NCBI GenBank assembly: GCA_947179485.1
Contig: OX359246.1
Location: forward strand, 15,252,001-15,316,000
Direction: 5' to 3'
Length of the DNA: 64,000 nucleotides
Source of the DNA: Allacma fusca
Lineage: Eukaryota > Arthropoda > Collembola > Symphypleona > Sminthuridae
Shown here: piece after piece, positions 11,901-23,059 of the stretch
How positions within the stretch are numbered: position 1 is the stretch's first letter
Layout: the number at the start of each line of letters is the position of its first letter
Position numbers and translations under genes: made by a program
The notes under the pieces: generated by a model
Told to the model about the DNA's origin: nothing
The model's database searches: none
The model's input: the letters and a program-made list of their open reading frames with translations, nothing else

Positions 11901-14900
11901 AGTGTGATAGTGCGATAGAAATTAGCAACCACCATATAATGAACCCCACACGAATAGTAGTAATTAGGCATGTTCGTAACGATATACCGGTACGATATTA
12001 TCGTACATTTTTTAGAAACGATATAGCACGATATTTATCGGGGTTTCCCGACGATATATCGTCACATGATTATATCGTACATTCGCGAGTAATAACAAGA
12101 ATTGTGCACTTTTTTGACAAAAATGCGAGCAAAACTAGCGGACAAAATCATTTTACGACTTTGGAAAATCATACCACACCAAATTCGGTCTAAAGATATT
12201 CAAGATGTTTTTTTTTATGCCTGATCCATTAAACAGTCAACATTAATGAGCTGGCCGTCATTCTAATACACAGGGTTTAGCATTTTTGCGAATAAAGATG
12301 CGCAACCAGCGCAACTATAATTTTGGTTTTTTGCTATTTTGTTGACTTTAGTTTGAAAACTTTGAAAACGTTAGAAACTTTAATGACTTAAGTTCCCTAA
12401 TAAGGTTATCCGAATTCGGGGGTCAGTTATCAGTGTAATGATGAACAGAAATTCTATGGTGTAATTATTATGTGTAGTTTTAATGTTTTCTTACTGACGC
12501 TGATGTCTTGCATTATTATCTTTGAAATGCTTCAAGTTGTACATATTTTCAACTCAATGCCTTTTAGACTCATGTATTTGGAATAAAATGTAATCTGTGC
12601 TAATTTGGGCTGAAAATTTGGTTCCTAAGGAGCCTTAGTAATAATAATTAGCTTGTACACGAAATTAAAGTTCTGTTAATTTCCGTTAAATAATGCCAGA
12701 AGCCACAACCTGATATATCGTTATATCGTACCTCGATATCGTTATCGGTAATTTTTCACAGAACGATAACGATATGAACGATATTTTAAAATCGAACGAT
12801 ATGAACATGCCTAGTAGTAATAGTGTAGTATTTGCTAAAATTTAATTCATCTTAAGGTCATGCTTTTGAATTCGTGTAGTCAATATTCAATGTACGTTTG
12901 ACCATTGTTTAACAATCTAATCATGCAGTTCGTGTTTCTAATTGATTCCAGTGGTTAAATTTTTACTGGCTGGATATGTATGAAGAGCCGAAAAATCCTG
13001 GTGTTCTGTATTTGTTTGGCAAAGTGAAAGCTACACCACCTGCAACAGGCTACAGCAGTTGCTGCGTCATTGTAAAGAATCTGAATCGTCAAGTTTTTCT
13101 TCTTCCGAAAGACACAGTGAGCTTGTACATTGTTATTTGATAGTTTTTAATCATAGGAATCACAAACAAAAAGTGAAACCCAACTGGTGTTTTTAGTGTA
13201 CAGTATTAGCGTATTTTAAATTACATTAGACGTATCCTCAAATGATACAAAACGTAATCATTAATGTTAAAACCTGGACCTTTAATTATAAGTTCATTTT
13301 GACGTATATAGAAAGGTGACGGAAGTCCGATGGTATACGAGGACGTATATAAGGAATTCAATACTGTCATTGCGCCTAAGTATAAAATTACGGCACACAA
13401 AACCAGAAAAGTAAAGAAGAAGTACTGCTTCGAGATTCAGGATGTTCCACCTGTTGCAGAGTATATGGAAGTTCGTTACTCCGTAAGTTTCTAAAATATT
13501 GTAGTGTACGCATCAGATTTTAATAGATCCGTATAAGAAATTTACATTTTAATTATTTATTGCAAGGCTGTCCTCCCTGTACTCCCGCCAGACCTCACAG
13601 GCGAAACGTTCTCTAAAGTTTTCGGAACAAATACACCTCTAATGGAAACCTTCCTGTTGGAAAAAAAACTGAAAGGCCCAAACTGGCTTCGAATTTCTAA
13701 TTGTGAACAGATCCTAAGTGGGAACCAACAATCTTGGAGTAAATTCGAATTTTCTTGCCATGTCTCGGATGTTTGTATAAACCCTGAGGCATCATCCCTC
13801 CCACCCCCAACTTTAGTCCTGGTCTCGTTAAATCTGCAGTCTGTCACAGACGTTGGGGCTAAAAAGGAGTCTATAATTTTTGCCGGCGTCTCTGTCAACA
13901 AAAACTTTCACCTCCAAGCACCTCTCCCGCCGAACGGACTCTATCATGATTTCTTCTGTTGTGAGTATTTTTTTATTGTATCAAGGTACTAAATTACTGT
14001 CTTACAACTTTTTGAGCTACCTTGTCTTTATGGTCAGTAATTAACAAGCCTCCTGGAGAAGTGTGGCCATTGGATGTGGACCGAATCGTGAATAAACGAA
14101 CACTGAAGATGGACTCGGAAAGAAGCATGTTAGGCTGTCTTCTAGCCAAACTCCACCAGATTGACCCAGACGTATACCTAGGTCATGACCTAAACTTTGA
14201 GCTACTTTTGCTCCAGCTCTTGCACTTAAAAGTGCCACACTGGTCGAGAATTGGAAGACTCAAAAGATCTAATCCGGTCACAAAGGTAGATGTCAGCCCT
14301 ATCATCAATGACTTCTAATTTTTGTATTATATCTTTGAATTTTAAGAAATCATAATGCTACAATTTGTAAAATTATCTTTTTCTTCAGCAAAATAAAATG
14401 CTTGATATCCGGGCAGCTTTAGCAGGACGACTGCTTTGTGATGTAAAAATTTCTGCAATGGAACTCATCCGGGCCAGGTCCTATGACCTTCCCAGTTTAG
14501 GATCTCAAATTTTGGGCATGAAGGAGGATCAGATTGCCACTCTGACCGGACCAGAGATGAAGCAGTTGTTTGCCAGTTCCGAAGGCTTGCGAAATTTTGT
14601 TAATTGGGGAATGCAGCATTGCGTCCTTAACACAAGACTCATAATCCAGCTGCAAGTAATGCCTCTGGCCGTCCAGATCACTGCTATTGTAGGTAAATGA
14701 AAAGTATCATAATTATTACAAAGAACGTATATGCAATATGCATATTAAGTCATTTCATGACCATGTAGTCCAGGTATTTATTTTAAATACTAATCCATTT
14801 TAAAAAATTTAAATTAAATAATTAAATTTAGAATTTTGTAAATTCAGGAAACACTCTAGCTCGGACACTCCTTGGTGGGCGTTCGGAACGTAACGAATAC

Positions 14901-17900
14901 TTGCTTCTTCATGCCTTCACTTCGCAGGACTACATTGTTCCAGATAAGTTCAAGCCATTTACAAATAAATCTATAAAAAAGGAACCAGTTGAAGGTGAAG
15001 AAGAAGAAAAGAAGGGAAACAAGAGCGGTCCCAGTTACAGTGGTGGACTGGTCTTAGCCCCAAAGAAAGGATTCTATGACGATTATATTGTACTGATGGA
15101 CTTTAACTCCTTGTATCCGTCAATTATCCAAGAATACAATGTTTGCTTCACTACCCACGTCACCGATGGAGAAAGCTCCAAAAATATTCTGGTTAAGGAT
15201 GATCGCCGTGGGATCTTGCCAGAAGAAATACGAAAGTTAGTGGAAATGCGTAAACAAGTCAAGGGTATCATGAAGGGCTCAAATGTATCACCAGACCAGA
15301 TGCGTCAATATGACATTCGGCAGAAGGCTCTCCAACTCACTGCTAACTCTATGTACGGTTGCTTGGGTTTCCGACTGTCTCGATTCTATGCCAAAAATCT
15401 TGCTGCATACATTACAGGTATGGTTCTCATTTTTGCAGTTGTTTACCTGGAAATACTAAGTTTGTAACATTCATTAATTTTTTCGATTTAATATTACTAC
15501 TTTAAATGTTGTAAGAAATGAAGAAATGCATGTCAAGTTTTCTGCATCTTATTTTAATATGATCAGAAGAGTGAAATTGCTTGTATGGTTGCCAATTCGA
15601 GCTTTAGCATGGGAGTCTTGTAATTTCGAAAAAATATTCAGGTCAGGTCAATGACCACGGGTAAAATGATTTGTCTGCGTAAGTAGCACACTACCTACAC
15701 TGCTACAGTATAGAAGTGTGGAGGAGATATTTGGATCTGTTTGAAATTGAATTTTTTCGTTATAAATTTTCAAAGAGATTTGAAAATATTTTTATCAGAT
15801 CCCTCGTTAAATTCTGAGGTAGGAGTCAGACAAAAGACTGACACATTAAAAATATTGTCAAAGTAATGATCGACAAAATGAAACATTTTAATGGAAGTTT
15901 TCCAAACTCGCTCCAAAACAGCGCAAACAAACATGCACGTTGCTACCAATAATTAACTAAAACTCTAAAGAAGGATCACTATTTCCTAATATCATTATCT
16001 ATATCCTGTATGAAGGAATGTATTTGTATGTTGTTGTGTGAACAGGGTCGTATGCTCACTTCAAAATAATACCAAATACTTAGATTTTTCGCTACCATTG
16101 TCTGCCACCAATTGCGAACAAATGAGAGCTGAAACCTTCAATAGCCCGGGTATTGGGGTTATTGGGAAACTTCGAAGCAAATATTCTATACCAGAGTCAT
16201 GAAGAGAACTCGAGTAAGAAATATGGTGAATACACGGGTTATACCTTGATCTTTTAGGTCATCAAAATGAATGAAAATTTGCACATTGCTGCAAAGGTCA
16301 CCACAGGTCGTTTATTTATAATGAAGTATGATATATGTTTCCGGTGCCCTAGCTTGCGAGAGGTTGGTCCCAAAATCTTGCCCTGCCCTGTAGCATATGG
16401 GCTATCTGGCTTAATGGAGATCTAGTTATGTGTTATTTTTAAGATGAAGAAAGCATTTTCATTAAAACCCCGTAATTCCTAAATCTGTAACGTTTCTTTT
16501 ATATCATTATCTCCACGGCTACCAAATTGGCTGTTGTACAAATCAAGTTTGTGTTGGGTGCCTACACAATAAGCTTATCTTCGATGAAGAGGCAAAATGG
16601 TCTAGATGCCTCTCGATTAAAAACAAATTAGTCTACATGCGTTTCACTAAATGAAGAGTGGACTATTTACTAAAAAAAATAAAAGCAAAATGGTCTACAG
16701 TTTGTACGTGTCGTTTTCACAAAAATCTAAACAAAATCGAAATCGGGACCATTTTGACTCTTCACTGACTTTATATTTAAGTACGATACAATTTGGAAGT
16801 GTCCTTTGACCTGTCCTGTCTTCCAGACTAAATATTTCCAGTGTAAGATTCTTCTTGATTTCAAGTCTGTACACTTACAACCATGTCACAAAATTTCATC
16901 AAAACCAAAAAAAGCAACCTTGACTTGTTCCTATATTTGTTCATTTTTGAATTTATTCAAGCTATGACATAAATATTGTAGGAAAAGGTCGGGATATCTT
17001 GCACAAGACCAAAGACCAAGTAGAGAAAATGGGCTTCGAAGTTATTAATGGAGATACTGACTCTTTGATGATCAATTCTCGTACACAAGACATCCAACAA
17101 GTATTCCAAATAGGAAATAAAATTAAGAGTGAAATCAACCGGACGTATAGATTGCTGGAACTGGAGATTGATGGAGTGTTCCGGAATGGAGATACTGTTT
17201 CGTATCTCCGTACAGACGGAAAAGCCCATCACTTAACTGAACTGGGGAAACCTGTAAAAATAAAGAAAAATCAGGATGACGGGACAGACGAGGAGGAAGT
17301 GAAACAGCTAACACCTGATCCAATATATTACCTTGCAAATCAAGTGGACCCCGTGGTTTCTCGTATATGTGATCCTATTCCTGGACTCAATCCTGCAAGG
17401 ATTGCAGATTCCTTAGGATTGGACTCAAGCTCATATATTAGGAGGATAGTTGTGGAGGAGAATGAGGGCAAATTCTTAGGCCATCAGTCTGAAGCAGAAA
17501 AATATATAGATTGTGAGAAGTTAACTTTCCGTTGTTCCAAGTGCAACGCATATGTTTCGTTGACCTCGCCTTTGTTTCGAAAGGTATTATTTAAACGGCA
17601 ATTATTAAATATATTTTAGCACAATTTCTATAAGGTTATTGTATATCGTGTGTCTTCAATTGGTAGAAATATTTGGATTATATTTGAAAATGTTTTGTAT
17701 CCTTAAAAATTAGTAATTGCGTGTCATCAATTTGTAGAACGGGAATTTGGAATTTTCCCTTGAGACTTGCCCCAGTAAGGACTGCTATGAGAACCCTTGG
17801 GGAAGCACTATCAAGTTCAAGAATAAGCTCACTATTTTTATCCGGAAATTTATCACCAGTTATTACAAGGTTCAGAAATTTAGCTTATTACCGAGTTTTG

Positions 17901-18460
17901 CCAGGATTCGCAGTATTTAAATTTGTAAAATTTGAGGAATTTTCTGAATTGTGGGAAAAAAGTTCTAAACCAATGGGTTTTACGTTTACAGAACACATTC
18001 ATTTGCGAGGATCCCAGTTGCTCCGGTGTGACCAGCACAATGCCTTTGTATTTGGAACGTGGGTATCCCGTCTGTGCCTGTAAGCAAGCTTTGATGTACA
18101 AGGAATTTTCGGATGCGCAACTCTACCGTCAGCTCAACTACTTACGTTTTGTCTTTGATCTGCCCAAGAGCTTCGAGGAACTTACCAAGGTTGAAAAAGG
18201 TGAAAAGTTTTCACTTACAATTTTGGCTCTAGTTTCAGTAAAGATTTTAAGTAACTACAATGACAACTTTTCTTTCTAATGAAACAGCGGAGTTGAAATG
18301 GCGACTGCGCAATAAGCATCATCCCGGGAAAAAACTTGGAGTGGAGTTGATTTATGAGGACCTTCAGTCGTTCGTTAAGAATACCTTGGACCACTCCGCT
18401 TACTCTCATATTGACCTGAAAAACATTTTTAGTCTTATATCCTTACGGATGGCTGATTGA
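8985..18460 (+). CDS. POLA1-like: DNA polymerase alpha catalytic subunit-like, copy 1, catalytically altered
   Basis: Sixteen exons join in phase to 1315 codons plus stop: 8985-8991, 9280-9486, 10501-10940, 11124-11213, 11388-11537, 11787-11873, 12952-13116, 13312-13482, 13567-13960, 14038-14285, 14389-14692, 14848-15417, 16982-17583, 17738-17869, 17992-18199, 18288-18460. The N-terminus ([35 protein letters not shown]) and the whole order of blocks are those of the family-B replicative primase-polymerase subunit. Motif A ([10 protein letters not shown], about residues 839-848) is intact. Motif B reads QLTANSMYG, with Gln917 in place of the dNTP-binding Lys. Motif C reads NGDTDS, with Asn967 replacing Tyr. 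After GVFR the sequence jumps to NGDTVSYL, so region VII (KKKKY) and the start of the thumb are missing. Both C-terminal cysteine modules remain. There is no stop or frameshift. It is either a preserved pseudo-enzyme or a young pseudogene. Confidence 0.85.
9610..10169. mobile_element. hAT-like MITE in intron 2 of polymerase alpha copy 1, GAAGGC motif family
   Basis: The element is 560 bp and is flanked by an exact 8-bp duplication (GTTTGGGG at 9602-9609 and 10170-10177). Its ends are a 12-bp inverted repeat (CAGAGATGCGCA). The interior is dominated by GAAGGC/GCCTTC and GGAAGG repeats in both orientations. It is absent from the same intron of copy 2, so it arrived after the duplication. Confidence 0.85.
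11965..12813. mobile_element. hAT-like MITE in intron 6 of polymerase alpha copy 1, TATCGT motif family
   Basis: The element is 849 bp with an exact 8-bp duplication (GTAGTAAT at 11957-11964 and 12814-12821). The inverted ends start TAGGCATGTTC. Both ends are saturated with ACGATAT/ATATCGT, and the middle is plain AT-rich DNA without a coding frame. It is absent from copy 2. A related ATATCG-rich stretch lies at about 18715-19050. Confidence 0.85.
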
Positions 18461-19840
18461 GTTATGAACGTTAAAAGAAAGATATTTGCGGGTTTGGTTT
18501 TTAAGTGGCCAGATTTCATTCTATTTGTAAATCTGGATTCCTATACATAATAGTTGTTTTTAGCAATCGACTTCGGATCTAGTACTTTGTTCAAAATTAC
18601 TACACCTTGTACGATAAAGAATAAGTACGTAATAATAACAAATTTGTTTCATTAAAATGATATTAAAAAAAATTGCAGTAATCATATAAATAATAATCAT
18701 TCGTGTATTTTCGAGCGAAAATATCCTACGATATTTCTCGTAATTTTTAAACGATATATCGTATGGTTAAGAAGATCATTTTTGTAGTTTTTAATCCAGA
18801 AATGTCATACTGCAGACCTCTAACGTTTTTTGTTGAAAATAATTGTCTGCAAATGACGTAAATTTTGTCCCCAAACGGAAAGTAGACAAAACTAAGCGTC
18901 ATGTGTGTGTTTAATTTTAACTTCCAAGCAAGCCAACATTTAAAATAGTGGTGTTTCCAAATTGCATGCAGTATCGTTATATCGTTTTCGTGTACATCGT
19001 TATCTTGTGTTTTGAAGTCAAATATCGGTAATATCGGTATCGCTCAATAATTTCAAAATAAGTTTTTACTTTCGAGTTTCGTTAGAGACCGGTAGATTGT
19101 TCAAACTCGACCCGATACCCGAAACCGGCTCGAAAGTAAGCAGTACCAAAAAAAATTGGCTCGAACTCGACTCGTTTTCGAAAACATTCAGGTTCTCGAA
19201 CTCGAATAGAAACACTAATTCAAATCGGTGGGACCTGGGACCTGCAATTTAGCTTCCCGATAAGCCCATGAAATTTGCTACAAAGCAAAGTAGAGCAAAA
19301 GACATGTGAAAGGAATAAATTTGAAATAAACAAATGCTGATTTCAAAATCCCTACAAGTAAAACTCAAACTTCGGTGTACGTACGGGATCTCTTTGACCG
19401 AAAAAATGACCCAGGTCAATGAATGATATAAAATCTGGAAAAGATCACAAAATAGGGTGAGCAAGCATTGTAATAGTTGCTCCCTTGTCTGCTATGGGGA
19501 ACAAAATTTGAAACACCCAGTACATTCCCAGTTACAACCGGTGTCTATTAATGACGATAAAATGTCAATCTGATGTCAGGTACAATAAATAGTCAATGAC
19601 CTCAGATTGACCCTACCCCATGACCGAAACTTAAATTTGCTCAGATCACAAGTCCGTCACATGACCCTGACCTTCCAGGACGTATGAACTTAAAATGAAA
19701 AATAAATTAGGTCACTAAACATCATCAAGTGACCTCACATTAACCCTAGTCTATATGTACGTGACCTCGAAAATGTCTTACGGTGGTATTCAAGTTACAT
19801 TTAAATACTCGCACTAACACTAGAACTAGCTTCCCAGCAA
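18461..19840. repeat. gene-free stretch with fragments of two motif-rich repeats
   Basis: About 18715-19050 carries several ATATCG/CGATAT motifs like those of the 11965-12813 element, but I could not define its ends or a duplication. About 19075-19215 carries ACTCGA/TCGAG motifs flanked by 'gtttcg' and 'cgaatagaaac'. From 19500 to 19800 the sequence has 'tgacct' runs (gtcaatgacctcag, aagtgacctcac, acgtgacctcg). No gene is seen. Confidence 0.45.
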
Positions 19841-20120
19841 AGAATTTACTGGTGGCCCATCAGTAGTTTTAGTGCTGGAAAGCTGTGCTGGCTAAACATG
19901 GGATTTGTCCGCTTTCCCCCGACTCATCCAGCACACTGGAAAACACATTCAGCCAACACTTAACCAGCTTGTAGTTTCTATGCTGGCATTTCGTGGTGCC
20001 AGCACTGTTCCTACTGCCACCCATTACTAATGTTTTGCTTGTTTTGTGGCGTTTCAGTGTGAATGAACATACGTAAAATGAGACAATTGGTTTCGAATTT
20101 TTTAGTAAGATATATTTTTA

Positions 20121-23051
20121 TTATTCTTTATTACAATGAACAATCAGACATAGGAATAAAGGCGTGGCCCGCGGGTAAAAATTCGGGTCGGGCCTCGGCC
20201 CGACCCGCCTGTGCGGGTTATGGGCGGGTTCGGGTTGAATGCCTTGTCGTGTTGCAAGTTGCGGATCGGGTTGGGTTTTTATTGTATTTCAACGGGGCAG
20301 GTCGGGTTGAAATTTATGCACATAGTGCGGGCTGCGGGCGGGTTCGGGCAGAATTTAAATATATGTTGGGCCCGCAAGCAGCCCGCAAAACGTTTAAATT
20401 TCAATCACCGGCGCTTAGGATTTTTCCAGGAGAATTATATGGCTTGCGACTATTTGTGATTGATCATGTTTGTGCCTTTAGTGTTGGTAGTTACTATTCC
20501 TGTTTGATCGTGTTTCTCGCTTATCGTGTGACTGTGACTTGTAACGTTTTGAAGTTGCTGCTCTGAAATCAAAAGCATGTAAAATTTGTTAGAGCAGTAT
20601 TCTTACCATTAGTTAACGTTTCCTGCGAAGGGATTTTCAAACACAAATTAAAAATCGAACCAGCTACAGATATTTAAAAACAATTTAAACTTAAATAATA
20701 TTTATTCTTCGGTTTCTACGGTTTATACTTTTGTTGTAGACATTGTGATGGGAAGCGAATCTGACAGCGTTTTACTAAGTTCTTAAACAATTGCGGGCCC
20801 CGCGGGGGCCCGCAAGCTGGGTCGGGCTGTGTCACCTGAAACCCAGCGGGCTGCGGTCTGGCGCGGGCCTTAAAAAATACTGTCGGGTCGGGGCGGGTCG
20901 ACGTTTCAGAGGTTGACTTTCGGGTCGGGCGGGTTCGGGTTACGTATTTGTGGGTAAGACTTGTCGGGTTGGGTTGGGAAATCTCCTGCGGGCCACGCCT
21001 TTACATAGGAAATATAACGAAGTTTTCTTGAAGGTGATTATAAGGTAGAAGAATTTTTTACTTAACATTCGAACAGGTATTTCATCCATAATAAAATGTA
21101 AAGGATTAACATTTCCAATGCCTAATTTTAAACTGTCAAATGGATAATTGCTTAACTTAGTCACTTCATTAAATATTTTAACATTCAATTTTAAATTGGC
21201 TAAACTAGTAGAATCACGTGTAAAAGAATTAGTAGAGTCTATACCGACAATTTTGACAACTTTGTTGTCTTTAGTCAGGAAACAGTTATTACCCGTCAAA
21301 GTAGAAACATGTATACCCTTAATTGTAAGTATTTTTACTGTTTTCCATGTGTGTAACTTATCTTGAACTGTATAATAACTTAATGACAAATCTTCCGCTC
21401 TCTCTGCTAGTCTACTTGCTATCTGCTGCATATCATGCTTTTTACCTCGGAGCAGCCTTTTTAAATGTTGCATATAATTTTCAAAAGGCCAGGCTGAAAA
21501 ATTATCTAGAGTGCCAAAATTCGAGGAGTCTGTTGCTAAGTGGCACAAGTTATGAACATTGTACACAGAATTCTCTACCATAAATACTAATCCCTTCCTG
21601 GACAAATTTGATTAAAAGTTGATGTGCTAAATTAATGAATTCAACATTGTTTTGGGTGTTGTGTGTTAAAATAAAAATCGCACTGTGTAACAACAAAACT
21701 GCAAATAATGACTGGGGTTTAGTACAGGTTTTAAAACAACAACTCCAGCATAAAGCAAAAACGTTCTGTACTCAGTCGCTTTAAATTGTTCCAATTCTCT
21801 GGTAGATCTTATTTTGCGACTAAATTCTCTAGGAAAATGGGTGGCTTTAGCTGAAATGATTTCATTCATTTTTGAAACCAAATTTGAAGGTAATTTGTTT
21901 GGCTCTTTGCCTCTAGTCCATATAAATAAAAGTTTACGACATACCCCTAAATACACTAAATGCATGGGGTCAAGCACTGTTTGAAGTACCACATAAAATT
22001 CTAGTTCAATTAAGGGAGATACACCAGCATGGTGATCAGCATCTAATTGTGATGAAAAACTATCGAATGTTCTGAGTTTACTGGTTGTTGACAAATAAAT
22101 AACTCTTCCTAACCATTCACCCTCTTGCTCACACCGTTCACATCCATTGTAGGCGTTGTGGTTTTTTATACATTTGATGAAGCTTCTAGCAGGAGCATCG
22201 GCAATTACACAATTAATATATACATAATACAATTTACCGTCTATACATAATCCTTCATTCTGTCAAATCTTTAGCTCCGCGATAAAATCACATAGGAAGT
22301 CATGGACATTTCTCGGTTTCGAAATACCACAAAAAATGGAAATTACAAATGGAGACTTATCTGTAGCCTGTACTAATGTTCCAAGAATAGGCCAGATGTT
22401 TTTATTGGAGGATTTGCTAATCGGTAAACCATCTATATTTATATTTAGTAATAGCCTATTAGGTTTTTCACGATGATGTGAGTAGATTGAACTTTTCGTA
22501 TTCGCATATAAATCGAATCCTAGCTGAAGTTTTTTGAAGATATTCTCTTTAAGACCTACATAGCAATACTCGTTACCATCTATATTTACTATTACTATTT
22601 TGTAGTATTTCGATGTTTTTAACAATGTTGTAGCATTAATAGGGATGTTGACACCAGGTATGTCATTTTTTAATAATTTCAGCAAATCTGTAATTGCTGC
22701 GTGTGTTACATTGTGAGTCAAACTCCATTGCCTTAGATTTTCTTGAAAAGACACTTTTACCTTCAACTCATTGTTATCTAAATCACTATCAGAACACTCA
22801 TCTGCAATTTCTGCAGAATTATCTTGTAAATTGCTTAACACACTTTCACTGTCAGCACACAAAAAATTTGTGTACAATGTAGCTATAGTAGGACGGATGA
22901 TTTCTCCATCTTTGGAGTTTGTTCTTTCTGTTTCAAATTTCTGGTTCACTTGAACCTGAATTGCAGCTTGAAATATCTTCTTGTCTTGTGCAATTCTTCG
23001 CCTTTTTGCTCTGCTCACTGATGCCAGTTTGAGGGCGCTTTCGTCCTTCAT
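20121..23051 (-). pseudogene. Tnp2-like transposase, broken
   Basis: Read on the minus strand from the ATG at 23051, the product has the blocks typical of a large transposase family in insect genomes, which I associate with Tnp2. These include LNINIDGLPISKSSNKNIWP, VISIFCGISKPRNVHDFL, ADAPARSFIKCIKNHNAYNG..CERC, LDPMHLVYLGVCRKLLFIW, EFSRKIRSTRELEQFKATEY and NVHNLCHLATDSSNFGTLDN. It has an in-frame TGA at 22262-22260, a frameshift near 21690 and another near 21590. It is then split by the MITE at 20157-21003; removing the MITE restores a reading to a TAA at 20123-20121. The start codon lies 8 bases after the stop of the upstream DUF4806-like gene. The superfamily name rests on memory of family blocks, not on a search. 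Confidence 0.7.
20157..21003 (+). mobile_element. hAT-like MITE, GGGTCGGG family, first copy
   Basis: The element is 847 bp with an exact 8-bp duplication (CATAGGAA at 20149-20156 and 21004-21011). The inverted ends are TAAAGGCGTGGCCCGC. Both ends are GC-rich and packed with GGGTCGGG, GCGGGTT and CGGGTCG, in sharp contrast to the AT-rich surroundings. The central part is AT-rich and non-coding. It interrupts the Tnp2-like transposase relic. An apparently identical copy lies in inverted orientation at 27664-28510. Confidence 0.92.
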
Positions 23052-23059
23052 GCCTGTCC

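Noticed and set aside
13557-13901. Minus-strand 114-codon frame, identical at 42849-43193
   Set aside because: It is the antisense shadow of polymerase alpha exon 9. The identity follows from the duplication and conversion tract.
20063-20566. Open frame of 167 codons over the GGGTCGGG element, with an identical partner at 28101-28613 (minus)
   Set aside because: The identity between the two comes from the duplicated MITE. The frames run out into unrelated flanks, have Arg/Gly/Ala-rich composition driven by the GC motif, and no domain.
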